Shown here: piece by piece, positions 8,908-17,326 of the stretch
How positions within the stretch are numbered: position 1 is the first letter of the stretch
Layout of the letters: the number at the start of each line of letters is the position of its first letter
NCBI GenBank assembly: GCA_030130125.1
Contig: JARZZM010000013.1
Location: 1-64,000, forward strand
Length of the DNA stretch: 64,000 nt
Direction of reading: 5' to 3'
DNA from: Thermoproteota archaeon
GTDB taxonomy: Archaea > Korarchaeota > Korarchaeia > Korarchaeales > Korarchaeaceae
The notes under the pieces: model-generated
The model's input: the letters and a program-made list of their open reading frames with translations, nothing else
Told to the model about the DNA's origin: nothing
The model's database searches: none
Translations under genes and position numbers: made by a program

Positions 8908-10035
8908 CTACCTCCTGAGGTAGTCCGGATCCTTGGAGAGCTTCTCGGTGAGGGGAAAGCCTCTGTTCCTCCCGACCACCACGGTGTCTTCTATTCTTAT
9001 GCCTCCCCATCCCCTAATGTAGCTCCCTGGCTCATCAGTCACGGTCATCCCCTCTTGGAGCCTTCCTCCTCTCCCCACTAGGAGCCTGAAGAACTCGTGG
9101 ATGTCGATGCCGATCCCATGCCCCAGAGAGTGAACGAAGTACTCTAAAAGGCCCGATTCCTTCAATACCTTCCTGGCCTCTATATCCGGTCTCTCCATGG
9201 GAACTCCGTCCCTTATGAAATCCAATGCTCTCAACTGTGCGTTGAGAACGGCCTCGTACTTGTCTAAAAAGCCCTCCGGCGGGCTTCCGATGTAGAAGGT
9301 ACGGGTCATATCGCTGCAGTACCCCATGTATCTGGAGCCGAAGTCGACTAGCAATATCTCCCCCTCGCTGATTCTCCTCTCAGTGTTAACGTGATGAGCG
9401 TTGAATGAGTTTGCCCCACTCGCCACTATCGTCGGGAAGCTGGGTCCTTCAGCCCCCAATTCCCTCATCTTGAACTCGAGCAGGTTAGCTATCTCCCTCT
9501 CAGTCATCCCAACCCTTATCTCTAGAGATTCGAAGGCCCTAATCGCTATTGATGCGCTCTCCTTCATGAGTCCCAGCTCATACTCGCTCTTGACGATCCT
9601 CATCCTCTTCAGTTGATCATCCAAGCTCACTATAGCGGCGCTCTTCTTCCCCCTCTTGAACCTCTTCCTCACCTTCTCCACCTGATCCTGCGATGACAGG
9701 AAGTCTACAGCTATCCTCCGAACATCTCCGTGCCTCTCCGCTACCAGATCGTAGACGCTGGGGTTAATCACTTCCTTACCACTGGTCCCATAGAACGGCT
9801 TCTGAACCTCCACGTGATAAGGCGTCTTCTCCTGGGCGATCTCGTCCCCGAAAGCGTATCTCGCGACCAAGTAGGGATCATTGTCTAGGGGAACGACGAG
9901 CAGCTGGGCTTCGGCCGTCCCTGCTAAGTATAGCATGTTGCTTGGGGAGTTCACGAGGGAGAGGTCTATGCCCCTCCTTCCCATCCACCTCTTCAGCCTG
10001 CGGATCCTAGAGTCCAACTCACTCCTTGGATACAT
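8908..10035 (-). CDS. pepQ: M24 family metallopeptidase (Xaa-Pro dipeptidase type)
   Basis: Cytoplasmic dinuclear-metal peptidase that cleaves Xaa-Pro peptides. Residues ~1-135 are the creatinase/prolidase N-terminal domain (LVNSPSNMLYLAGTAEAQLLV). The C-terminal pita-bread domain shows all metal ligands in order: LLVDFGSRYMGYCSDMTRTF (two Asp), HSLGHGIGIDIHE (His), TVTDEPGSYI (Glu) and GGIRIEDTVVV (Glu). At 375 residues it has family length. It lies directly upstream of the RNA methyltransferase, whose ribosome site is inside its 3' end. Prolidases are common in peptide-using archaea and fit the Opp importer in this window. Confidence 0.9.
   Translation of the reverse strand: MYPRSELDSRIRRLKRWMGRRGIDLSLVNSPSNMLYLAGTAEAQLLVVPLDNDPYLVARYAFGDEIAQEKTPYHVEVQKPFYGTSGKEVINPSVYDLVAERHGDVRRIAVDFLSSQDQVEKVRKRFKRGKKSAAIVSLDDQLKRMRIVKSEYELGLMKESASIAIRAFESLEIRVGMTEREIANLLEFKMRELGAEGPSFPTIVASGANSFNAHHVNTERRISEGEILLVDFGSRYMGYCSDMTRTFYIGSPPEGFLDKYEAVLNAQLRALDFIRDGVPMERPDIEARKVLKESGLLEYFVHSLGHGIGIDIHEFFRLLVGRGGRLQEGMTVTDEPGSYIRGWGGIRIEDTVVVGRNRGFPLTEKLSKDPDYLRR
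8910..8916 (-). promoter_or_regulatory. Ribosome binding site AGGAGGT deciding a TTG start
   Basis: Perfect AGGAGGT on the minus strand, overlapping the last codons of the M24 peptidase gene and ending 10 nt before TTG 8899 of the RNA methyltransferase. It supports an internal non-ATG start and translational coupling of the two genes. Confidence 0.6.
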
Positions 10036-10092
10036 CGCGGGTCACCCAAATGCCGGCATGATAGGCGGGCCAGAGGGGATAAAGTTGAGTCG

Positions 10093-11556
10093 TTAGATGT
10101 TTACGGGCTCCCCGACTTCTGGCAGTAATATCCTATCTCTCATGCCCTTAGGCACGTACAGATCGAATAGATCCGGGTGCTCGGTGTGAATGGGAACGAT
10201 CCTGCTGGGATTAACCCTATCTAGGACGTCAGCTATCTGCTTCGGGGACAGGTGCCCGGACACGTGGATTCGATAGTAACGGTGAACCCCGTATATCAGG
10301 AGCCAGTTCATGAGCCTGTCCATTGAGAGGGCGCTCTCCTCACTGAAGGGCTCGGATCTACTCATCACGAAGTCTATATTGGGTTTAACGCCCAGAGGAA
10401 TCTCGTACAGGAACCTCGTGGCATTACTGGTGACCACGAAGTGAGAGCTCTCGTCTTTGAGTATCTCTCCCCTTAGATCACCCCATATTACGGACCCGGG
10501 TCCTCTCTTATCCTCCACCCTTTCGATGAATTCCACGAGGGGTCTGGGCTCCCTCGCCCCTAGCTTCACCTCCTCCCTCCCTTTCCTCCTCTTCCTTCTC
10601 CACAGCAAGTAATCTCCAGGTGATGGAAGGCCGCTAATCCCCGCACCGCTTAATGCTTCTGCCATGAAACCGATCCTCTCATCGATTACTAGTTCCCTAC
10701 CCATCCTCTCAGCCACCTTGCACACGGTCCTGACCCTGTCGACATCCGTGGACGAGACCTCCACGAGCACGAGTCGGGGGCTGTCCTCTAGGATCTCCAT
10801 CATCCTCTCCCCCACTTCCCTCTCGGAGGAGACCTCGAAGTTCACCCTCTTGGGCGGTTCTCGCTTCCATCTGTACCAGATCCTATTTTCCAGTACCTTG
10901 ACTAGAGAGGCCTCAGGGTCATTCTCGGGCGCCACTTTGGTGGCCTCCATGAGGAGCAGATCAACTCCTTCCTCCGCTAGCATATCTAGGAAATCTATGG
11001 TCATATCACTTCTAGGACCGTGCATCCTAAGATCTCCTGTGTAGGCCATCCTCTTCGAGCAGCATTCGATCAGGAATCCGTAAGCCCCGGGTACGGAGTG
11101 ATCCACGTGAATGGGAATGACCTCCAGGTCCTCCATGTCCAGTACATCCCCTGTCCTGAAGGTGTGCACCTCGAACTTCTCTAGGACCGACAGGTCCTTG
11201 AACCCCATGGACCTGTACGCCTCCAATATCACTTTACTGGCCTCTCCCAAGTGGACGGCTATCTCCCTGTGAACTAGGGGGAGGTAACCCCAGTGATCTA
11301 GATGAGCGTGACTTATGAGTAGTCCAGTGATGTCGTAGCCCTCCATCCTCCACTCGGGTTCCTGAGAGGGGGGAAGGAGGCCGGTCTTGAAGTAGTCCTC
11401 CGGGAACATTGGGGACATGAAGGGATGCTGGAAGAATGCTTCCTCGCGGGAGAAACTCTTTCCGAAATCGAGCATGATTGCTAGCCTGTCGGGGGAGGAC
11501 ACCAGCACCTTATTGCCTCCGATCTCCCCGATACCACCGAATATCCTGACTTCCAC
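10093..11556 (-). CDS. Metallo-beta-lactamase/beta-CASP nuclease, RNase J-like
   Basis: Predicted zinc-dependent ribonuclease of 487 residues. The metallo-beta-lactamase core shows GIGEIGGNKVLV at the N-terminus, the zinc motif SHAHLDHWGYLPL, a His at IPIHVDHSVPGAYGF, and the Asp in MAYTGDLRMHG. A central insert (~200-400) fits the beta-CASP domain. After it come HVSGHLSPKQIADVL and the final PIHTEHPDLF, the usual pattern of RNase J-type enzymes. It probably acts in RNA turnover or 5'-end processing; substrate preference cannot be read from sequence. It stands alone, divergent from the ferredoxin gene over a 51-bp gap. Confidence 0.8.
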   Translation of the reverse strand: MEVRIFGGIGEIGGNKVLVSSPDRLAIMLDFGKSFSREEAFFQHPFMSPMFPEDYFKTGLLPPSQEPEWRMEGYDITGLLISHAHLDHWGYLPLVHREIAVHLGEASKVILEAYRSMGFKDLSVLEKFEVHTFRTGDVLDMEDLEVIPIHVDHSVPGAYGFLIECCSKRMAYTGDLRMHGPRSDMTIDFLDMLAEEGVDLLLMEATKVAPENDPEASLVKVLENRIWYRWKREPPKRVNFEVSSEREVGERMMEILEDSPRLVLVEVSSTDVDRVRTVCKVAERMGRELVIDERIGFMAEALSGAGISGLPSPGDYLLWRRKRRKGREEVKLGAREPRPLVEFIERVEDKRGPGSVIWGDLRGEILKDESSHFVVTSNATRFLYEIPLGVKPNIDFVMSRSEPFSEESALSMDRLMNWLLIYGVHRYYRIHVSGHLSPKQIADVLDRVNPSRIVPIHTEHPDLFDLYVPKGMRDRILLPEVGEPVNI

Positions 11557-11607
11557 AGGTCGACTGCCGTGGTTACCTTTATCAATTTTTTATGAGGGGG
11601 GCACCGG

Positions 11608-11847
11608 GTGATCACCCTGGCTGTAGTGCAAGTGGACTTCCATGTGATACTCAATATAGATGAGGCCAAGTGTGTTGGATGCGGCGTCTGCGTGGGTGTC
11701 TGTCCCTCCAACATATGGCACCTCAACGAGAACAAGAAGGCCTATCCAAGGGAGGACTACGAACCAGACTGCTTCATATGTCATGCCTGCGCGGTCTCAT
11801 GTCCGGTGGGAGCAATAGTCGTTCAGGAGGAGGTATGGGAGAAGTAG
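11608..11847 (+). CDS. Small 2[4Fe-4S] ferredoxin-like protein
   Basis: Seventy-nine residues with two cluster motifs: KCVGCGVCVGVCP and DCFICHACAVSCPVGAI, each CxxCxxCxxxCP, the bacterial 2[4Fe-4S] ferredoxin pattern. It should act as a soluble low-potential electron carrier or as a small subunit of an oxidoreductase; no partner is adjacent. The GTG at 11608 is chosen because a G-rich ribosome-site-like run (GAGGGGG) ends 7 nt upstream; a second GTG at 11644 would trim 12 residues without touching the Cys motifs. Confidence 0.85.
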   Translation: MITLAVVQVDFHVILNIDEAKCVGCGVCVGVCPSNIWHLNENKKAYPREDYEPDCFICHACAVSCPVGAIVVQEEVWEK

Positions 11848-11855
11848 TCAAGCGA

Positions 11856-12569
11856 TTATACAACCCATCTATACTCTTCTATCCTATCTTCGGTCCTCCT
11901 GAATAGGAGGAGGGCCCAATTCTCCATTTCCTTCCAGTTCCCATTATCTAAAGGCTCCGATGCTAGAATGACTATCCTCTCCCCCTTCTTCACGTAGAGG
12001 TTGAAGTAATCTGGCCTCTCCTTGGCACCCTTTAGCGCGTAGATCTCATCAGCGCTCACCATCAGGAAGGTCATGGACGACAGACCCTCCCAGAACTCGT
12101 CTCTTATCTCCCTCACGCCCTCCACCAACTTAGAGGGATCGACACCGTTGCGGGTCAGCCTCAACATCATAGCCTCGCTGTCCGTCTTACCTAGAGCGTC
12201 TCCCCCCTCTATCCCCCTGACCGATCCGTTATGGGCGAAGAACCATATCTTGTCCCCGACGACCACCGAGAAGGGGTGGGTGTTCTCGAAGCTGACCTCA
12301 CCTACCGACGCGGCCCTCGCGTGCGCCAAAACGACATCCGCTCCGAAACGAGCGTAAAAGCCCCTCTTCCACATAGGGAAGGTCTCCCTCACGTAGAGGA
12401 CGGGCCTACCCCTGGAGAAGGCGGCCAACCCCCATCCGTGAGGGTGGCCCATCCCGCTCTCCTTGGAGGACCTACCCCGGCTGGCCATGCGAGCCACGGC
12501 TTCTAGGAAATCCTCAACCTCGTAGCCCTTCATCGGCTCCAGAGACATGAAGGCGGCCATTCTGCACAT
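11856..12569 (-). CDS. Class II (Ntn-type) glutamine amidotransferase domain protein
   Basis: Stand-alone glutamine amidotransferase of 237 residues. From the chosen ATG the protein begins MCRMAAF, placing the catalytic Cys at position 2 where Met removal exposes it, as the class requires. Other class II features are HPHGWGLAAF, VLAHARAAS and NTHPFSVVVGDKIWFFAHNGS. There is no synthetase domain, so it resembles the YafJ/GAT type whose acceptor is unknown. The frame extends to 12623, but the promoter box at 12599-12606 lies inside that extension and the Cys rule fixes the start at 12569. Confidence 0.8.
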   Translation of the reverse strand: MCRMAAFMSLEPMKGYEVEDFLEAVARMASRGRSSKESGMGHPHGWGLAAFSRGRPVLYVRETFPMWKRGFYARFGADVVLAHARAASVGEVSFENTHPFSVVVGDKIWFFAHNGSVRGIEGGDALGKTDSEAMMLRLTRNGVDPSKLVEGVREIRDEFWEGLSSMTFLMVSADEIYALKGAKERPDYFNLYVKKGERIVILASEPLDNGNWKEMENWALLLFRRTEDRIEEYRWVV

Positions 12570-12598
12570 GCTAATCCAACTGGAGGAGCGAGCCAACC

Positions 12599-12606
12599 TT
12601 TTTATA
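12599..12606. promoter_or_regulatory. TATA-like box between the amidotransferase gene and tRNA-Asn
   Basis: TTTTATAC is the only AT-rich box in this short gap. On the minus strand it predicts a start near 12575, just before the amidotransferase ATG; on the plus strand it predicts a start near 12630, about a dozen bases before the tRNA. It may serve both. Confidence 0.4.
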
Positions 12607-12642
12607 CTATTTCCAAGTTCCATGTCGTGGCCCGTCGCTAGG

Positions 12643-12719
12643 GGCGGGGTAGCTTAGCCAGGTAGAGCGCCCGGCTGTTAACCGGGAGGTCGTGGGTTCG
12701 AATCCCACCCCCGCCGCCA
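12643..12719 (+). tRNA. tRNA-Asn (GTT)
   Basis: A complete cloverleaf can be drawn by hand. The acceptor stem GGCGGGG (12643-12649) pairs with CCCCGCC (12709-12715). The D arm starts at 12652. The anticodon stem CCCGG/CCGGG encloses the loop CTGTTAA with anticodon GTT at 12677-12679. The T arm is GTGGG-TTCGAAT-CCCAC. The discriminator is G and CCA is encoded (12717-12719). No intron is seen. The GC-rich stems fit a hyperthermophile. Confidence 0.95.
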
Positions 12720-12750
12720 TCTCGATTTTAAGCTCATCCGCGCCCCTTCC

Positions 12751-13956
12751 ATGGTGCCCCTAATGGGAAGGGAGGATGAGTTCTTCGTAGTGTCAGGGAG
12801 GGAGATCAAGGAGGGAAAGGTCACCGACATCTACTTCCTCAGAACCATGAAGGTCCTCGGGGCCAAGGGACTGGCGGACAAACATGTCGTCATGGAGATA
12901 GCGGCCAGATCCCTGCCGAACGGCGTCCCTTGGGGAATACTGGCGGGAGTGGAGGAGGTGGCCAAGCTCCTAGAGGGCAGGAACTTAGATGTGCACGCTC
13001 TCCCCGACGGCAGCCTCTTGAGACCTTGGATACCCATCATGAGGATAGAGGGACCCTACTCGGAGATAGGACCCTTGGAGACCTCGATACTCGGGTTCCT
13101 ATGCAGCCTTTCCGGAGTAGCTACGATGGCGGCTAGAGTGAAGTTCGCGGCCGGGGAGAAGCCAGTGGTCAACTTTGGGATAAGGAGACAGCATCCTGCC
13201 GTAAGTCTGGCGTATGAGAGGGCTAGCCTCATAGGCGGGCTTGACGGATCTTCCGGTATCCTGCTGGAGGAGATCGGTTTCAAACCTGTAGGTACAATGC
13301 CCCACGCTATGATCATACTCTTCGGGGATCAGGTTGCCGCTTGGAAATCATTTGATGAGGTCCTGCCGGATGAGGTCCCCAGAATAGCCTTGGTGGACAC
13401 TTTCTACGATGAGAAGACCGAAGCGATAATGGCGGCGGAGGCACTGAAGGATAGGCTCGAGGGGGTCAGGCTAGACACCCCAAGCTCTAGGAGGGGAAGG
13501 ATGTCCGACATAATCAAGGAGGTGAGATGGGAGCTGGATGTGAGGGGCTTCAAGCACGTGAAGATATTCGTCTCCGGGGGCCTGAACGAATATACTGTTA
13601 AAGAGTACTCTGAGGCGGGTGCCGATGCATTTGGAGTAGGTTCTCACATAATGGGAGCCAAACCAGTCGACTTCGGCATGGATATAGTGGAGGTTGAAGG
13701 GAAACCGAGGGCCAAGAGAGGGATAAAGTCAGGGGCCAAAGATCTCTACATCTGCGAGGAGCATCTCATCTACAAATATGTACCGAAGGGATCCGAACCT
13801 CCAAAGTGTCCCGTCTGCGGTAATGAGATGTCCTACGCCTACAGAAAGATACTGGATGGAGGGAGGCTGGTCTACAGGATAGAAGATCTCAAGACGATCA
13901 ATGAGGCCACCAAGGACCTATTGAGAAAACTCAGGGATTTGGGAGAGGGCCTCTGA
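12751..13956 (+). CDS. pncB: Nicotinate phosphoribosyltransferase (archaeal form)
   Basis: Makes nicotinate mononucleotide from nicotinate and PRPP in NAD salvage. The type II PRTase core shows VNFGIRRQHP, GGLDGSSGILLEEIGFKPVGTMPHAMI and, near the C-terminus, VSGGLNEYTVKEYSEAGADAFGVGSHI (phosphate binding). It ends with a small zinc ribbon (CEEHL...CPVCGNEM), seen in archaeal members. Length of 401 residues is normal. A TTTTAAG box at 12726-12732 lies ~25 bp before the ATG, implying a leaderless transcript. Confidence 0.9.
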   Translation: MVPLMGREDEFFVVSGREIKEGKVTDIYFLRTMKVLGAKGLADKHVVMEIAARSLPNGVPWGILAGVEEVAKLLEGRNLDVHALPDGSLLRPWIPIMRIEGPYSEIGPLETSILGFLCSLSGVATMAARVKFAAGEKPVVNFGIRRQHPAVSLAYERASLIGGLDGSSGILLEEIGFKPVGTMPHAMIILFGDQVAAWKSFDEVLPDEVPRIALVDTFYDEKTEAIMAAEALKDRLEGVRLDTPSSRRGRMSDIIKEVRWELDVRGFKHVKIFVSGGLNEYTVKEYSEAGADAFGVGSHIMGAKPVDFGMDIVEVEGKPRAKRGIKSGAKDLYICEEHLIYKYVPKGSEPPKCPVCGNEMSYAYRKILDGGRLVYRIEDLKTINEATKDLLRKLRDLGEGL

Positions 13957-13960
13957 TGGA

Positions 13961-14926
13961 TTAAATAGGCTCTATCCTCGCCCCCTCCCTAGCGACCCTC
14001 GCTGTGAACACCATCTCGGCGACAGGTTCTAGTTCTCTGATTAGGGAGGATGGTCGAGGATGCAAGATAACGATGCACCCCCCTCCTCCTGCTCCTGATA
14101 ACTTGGCTCCATAGGAGCCACTCTCTCTTGCCTTCCAGACTATTCTCTCTATCTCCCAGCTACTCACCCCTAGGGAGTAGAGCAGCCCTTGATCGACATT
14201 CATGAGGGTTCCTAGGAGCTCGTAATCCTCGGCCATAATAGCCTCCTTTCCTCTGACAACCAGCTCAGATATAGCCCTGACCACGGAGTCCCTCACCCCG
14301 GGCAACATGGATCCCAAGGTGCTCACCCTGTCTATCATCTCCTTGGTCGGGCTGGGCTTCCCGGTGCAGGCCATAACTAGGGGTACATCCTTGAATCCCA
14401 AACTGCTAGCTGTCATAACGTCGCCCGTCCACTCTACCCATATGATCCCGCCCATGACTGCGCATGCCGGTCCCGTCTTGCTGGCCTTGCCGTGTATGAT
14501 CCTTTCAAAGAGATACACGGACTCCAAGAGCTCCTCCTCACTCATTCCCAGCTCAAATAGGCCGTCAAGTGATTTAGAGATGGCTGCCGCTACCGAGGCG
14601 GAGGAAGCCATACCACTCCCGATGGGAACCTCGGATCTTATCTCCAGCTCGACGCCCGACCTAACATTGTATCTCTCTAAGACGCCCTTGACACCCCTTG
14701 CTACCCTCTCCAGTTCAGGACTGCTCACTAGAACGGAACCATTCCTCTCCTCGTAAACCCCTAGGAGGTGAGACTTTATCCTCAGATGCCCTTCATCTAA
14801 CTCCTTAGCGGTAGAGAAGGATCTCCTATCAACGCTCAAGGCTAGAGCGGGTGATCCGTATAACACTGCATGTTCTCCCATTAGGAAAGCTTGGGAGGGG
14901 GCCGATGCTGTTACCGTTCCTCTCAT
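13961..14926 (-). CDS. mvk: Mevalonate kinase
   Basis: GHMP-family kinase that phosphorylates mevalonate for archaeal isoprenoid lipid synthesis. Seen: substrate motif LMGEHAVLYGSPALALSVD near residue 15, the ATP-loop PIGSGMASSASVAAAI around 105, and the C-terminal KLSGAGGGGCIVIL. Its 321 residues match the family. The gene stands alone; its 3' end is 4 bp from the convergent pncB stop. A TTAAAAG box at about 14963-14970 (minus strand) lies ~40 bp upstream of the start. Confidence 0.92.
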   Translation of the reverse strand: MRGTVTASAPSQAFLMGEHAVLYGSPALALSVDRRSFSTAKELDEGHLRIKSHLLGVYEERNGSVLVSSPELERVARGVKGVLERYNVRSGVELEIRSEVPIGSGMASSASVAAAISKSLDGLFELGMSEEELLESVYLFERIIHGKASKTGPACAVMGGIIWVEWTGDVMTASSLGFKDVPLVMACTGKPSPTKEMIDRVSTLGSMLPGVRDSVVRAISELVVRGKEAIMAEDYELLGTLMNVDQGLLYSLGVSSWEIERIVWKARESGSYGAKLSGAGGGGCIVILHPRPSSLIRELEPVAEMVFTARVAREGARIEPI

Positions 14927-15396
14927 CTAGAGAGGAGTCTAGCACATCGTAATTATCGTTACGCTTTTAATGAAAAGTTCAACATTCAACACATAAGACT
15001 GCCCATTGGCCACTTAAATATCTTCGTATTAGCAAAGACTACCACACAAATGGCATTGATAAGGCATTCCCATAACACTTAGAACTTTTCTAAATTTAGA
15101 CGTCTCGAATAAAATTATGTTACAAATGTGCTCACTATAAATCATATAAAGAGATATACGTGATATTATAAATCAATTTTAGTTATATAATTCACAAAAA
15201 CATGTATAAAGATATCGTATTTTTAATTATGTAATGGTATAATAAGAATAATTATTAGCAACTATAGATGCTTATTGATATATCATTTGTATTGTTTGGA
15301 TAAAAACATCTATTTGCCCCAGGAAACGCGGTTAAAGGAGCTAAAATTCCCGATATAGACTTATATTTGCAGGGGGGTGGATAACTGGGTGAGAGA
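14927..15396. other. 470-bp strongly AT-rich intergenic region
   Basis: No coding frame on either strand looks protein-like here. The stretch is clearly richer in A and T than the rest of the window, above all between about 15100 and 15300. It contains repeated TATAAATCA-type words and a short CGTAA/TTACG inverted pair near 14947-14962. It separates the divergent mvk and ino1 genes and must hold both promoters, with a TTATATTT box at 15361-15368 for ino1. The extra length and base bias are unexplained. Confidence 0.6.
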
Positions 15397-16506
15397 ATGC
15401 CGAAGGTAAAAGTGGCAATTGCCGGTGTGGGTAATGTGGCCTCCGCCTTGGTTCAAGGTGTGTTCAAATACAGGGATGTCGACGATGATATGGATGTTCC
15501 CGGGCTGATGCACGTCAGATTTGGACCATACCACATAGCTGACATAGAGTTCGTGGCCGCTTTCGATGTGGATGAGAGGAAGATAGGGAAAGACCTCTCT
15601 GAGGCCATATTCTCCAAGCCCAACAACTTGGAGAAGTTCGCCGAAGTTCCAAGACTCGGAGTCGAGGTTCTGAAGGGACCGGTACTCGACGGCGTGGCTT
15701 CCCACATGAGGGACTTCAGATACGGGGAGGGCTTCCTCGTTGACGACTCTAGGCCGAGCGTAAACGTAGCTGATGTGCTCAAGGAAACTGGTGCTGATGT
15801 CTTGGTTAACCTCATACCCGTAGGCAGCTATGAAGCGAGCAGGGCCTACGCCTCAGCAGCTCTGGAAGCTGGAGTGGGATTCATAAACGGGATCCCTGAG
15901 TTCATCGTCAGCGACCCAGAGTGGGCAGCGAAGTTCAGGGATAGGGGAATACCAGCAGCTGGCGATGACTTCAAGAGCCAGTTAGGGGCCACGATACTGC
16001 ACAGGACCATCGCGAGACTCGCTGTGGAGAGAGGCTTGAGAGTACTCAACACGTATCAGCTCAACATCGGAGGGAACATGGACTTCCTGAACATGATCGA
16101 GGAATCCAGATTGAAGACCAAGAGGGTCAGCAAGACCGAGGCTGTCACGAGCATGGTGCCGTACGAGATCGGTGCTAGGGTGGGGCCGAGCGACTATGTT
16201 CCCTTCTTAGGCGACAGGAAGGTGATGTACATGTTCATGGAGGCGGAACAGTTTGGCGGGTTCAAAGTGTACATAGATGTGAAACTGAGCGTAATGGACT
16301 CGCCTAACGCGGCGGGCGTGGCCATAGACGCGATAAGGGCGGTGAAGCTTGCCAAGGATAGGGGAATAGCGGGTCCTCTCGAAGGGGTCAGCGCGTACTT
16401 CTTCAAGCACCCGCCGAGGCAGCTCCCCGACTATGTGGCCAGGGAACTGGTGGAGGCCTTCATAAGGGGTGAGGAGGTTAAGCTGGAGGAGATTGCTAGA
16501 AAGTAG
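15397..16506 (+). CDS. ino1: Inositol-3-phosphate synthase (archaeal type)
   Basis: NAD-dependent enzyme converting glucose 6-phosphate to inositol 3-phosphate, needed for archaeal inositol phospholipids and, in hyperthermophiles, di-inositol phosphate. The N-terminal Rossmann motif is VAIAGVGNVASALVQG, followed by the conserved DIEFVAAFDVDERKIG. The catalytic domain contains FINGIPEFIVSDPEW, GDDFKSQLGATILHR and NIGGNMDFLNM. Length of 369 residues matches archaeal enzymes. A GGGTGAG ribosome site sits just before ATG 15397. The 3' end overlaps a small convergent gene by 11 bp. Confidence 0.92.
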   Translation: MPKVKVAIAGVGNVASALVQGVFKYRDVDDDMDVPGLMHVRFGPYHIADIEFVAAFDVDERKIGKDLSEAIFSKPNNLEKFAEVPRLGVEVLKGPVLDGVASHMRDFRYGEGFLVDDSRPSVNVADVLKETGADVLVNLIPVGSYEASRAYASAALEAGVGFINGIPEFIVSDPEWAAKFRDRGIPAAGDDFKSQLGATILHRTIARLAVERGLRVLNTYQLNIGGNMDFLNMIEESRLKTKRVSKTEAVTSMVPYEIGARVGPSDYVPFLGDRKVMYMFMEAEQFGGFKVYIDVKLSVMDSPNAAGVAIDAIRAVKLAKDRGIAGPLEGVSAYFFKHPPRQLPDYVARELVEAFIRGEEVKLEEIARK

Positions 16507-16726
16507 AGCTCCTCACCTCATCTAACTTCTCCCTTATTCCCTCTAACGAGAAGAATGCCCTCGCATAGACGGATTTACCTTCTCCCCTCATGTACATCCA
16601 GGAGTTAGTCAATGGATCTATTATCACTCTCTCGTCTTCCAGTTCAGCCTCTACCCTCCCATTCCTATGCCTCTTTATCAGGAATCCTCTCTTCATCAAG
16701 AGATCCACTATGTACTCTATGTCCAT
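16496..16726 (-). CDS. Small hypothetical protein
   Basis: Seventy-six residues, not recognised. It starts MDIEYIVDLLMKRGFLIKRHRNGR, a short helix-turn pattern, followed by a beta-rich stretch (VEAELEDERVIIDPLTNSWMYM) and a final charged helix. A strong GGAGGTGAT ribosome site lies 7-15 nt upstream of the ATG, which supports expression. It overlaps the convergent end of ino1 by 11 bp. Function unknown. Confidence 0.55.
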   Translation of the reverse strand: MDIEYIVDLLMKRGFLIKRHRNGRVEAELEDERVIIDPLTNSWMYMRGEGKSVYARAFFSLEGIREKLDEVRSSTF

Positions 16727-16792
16727 ACATCATCACCTCCGATAGGGGTATTGCGGGGAACCCCGACATTCGGTAAAGAGATCAATAAAGAG

Positions 16793-17326
16793 TTAAGGTA
16801 CTTCGTACTCGCTGTCTCGCTGCGCTCTACTGCCCTCGACCACCTTCTTAGAGAACCACAAGATCGAGAAAGACACCGCTACTAGTGAGGTTATCAGTTG
16901 AGCCACGAGCAACAGGGTGAGGATCTGCAGATCCGCCGAATAGTAGGATAGCACGACCGTACATGTAGTGTCGTTCCCCTTAACTAAGTCCAAGGTCATC
17001 CCATACGACGGACAATCTAGCAGTTTCTCTCCGTGAACCGAGGTTGACGGGCTCCCCTCTACATCCAACCGGCCGATATTATTACTGTTAAAATCGATGA
17101 ACCTTAGTACCATTCTAAAGGAGCCTGAAGAGATGCACGATATATTGTAGTAGACTCTCGGGCTGGTAGGACCCTCGAAGGTCCAAGTCACGGGTTCACC
17201 GACTGAGAGCCTGATAGTCCTGCTAGAATAGGTGAGGGCGGATCGGTAATATAGGGTGCCCACACCCAGGACGAAGGATATTAAGAAAAATAGGAGGCCC
17301 AGGAGAGCCAGTCTTCTATGCGTCAT
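16793..17326 (-). CDS. Hypothetical two-pass membrane protein at the end of the opp operon
   Basis: About 177 residues: an N-terminal membrane helix (LALLGLLFFLISFVLGVG), an external beta-rich domain of ~95 residues with several Cys (YYNISCISSG, LLDCPSYG, NDTTCTVVL) that could form disulphides, and a C-terminal helix (LLLVAQLITSLVAVSFSI) with a short charged tail. Its ATG overlaps the oppF stop as ATGA, so it is translated with the importer; a longer start at 17341 is less likely. Its role is unknown; it may be an accessory or stabilising subunit of the transporter. Confidence 0.6.
   Translation of the reverse strand: MTHRRLALLGLLFFLISFVLGVGTLYYRSALTYSSRTIRLSVGEPVTWTFEGPTSPRVYYNISCISSGSFRMVLRFIDFNSNNIGRLDVEGSPSTSVHGEKLLDCPSYGMTLDLVKGNDTTCTVVLSYYSADLQILTLLLVAQLITSLVAVSFSILWFSKKVVEGSRAQRDSEYEVP

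Noticed and set aside
11481-11784. Minus-strand ORFs opposite the ferredoxin gene
   Set aside because: The two CxxCxxCxxxCP motifs on the plus strand decide the coding strand; the minus frames are shadows rich in His, Pro and Thr.
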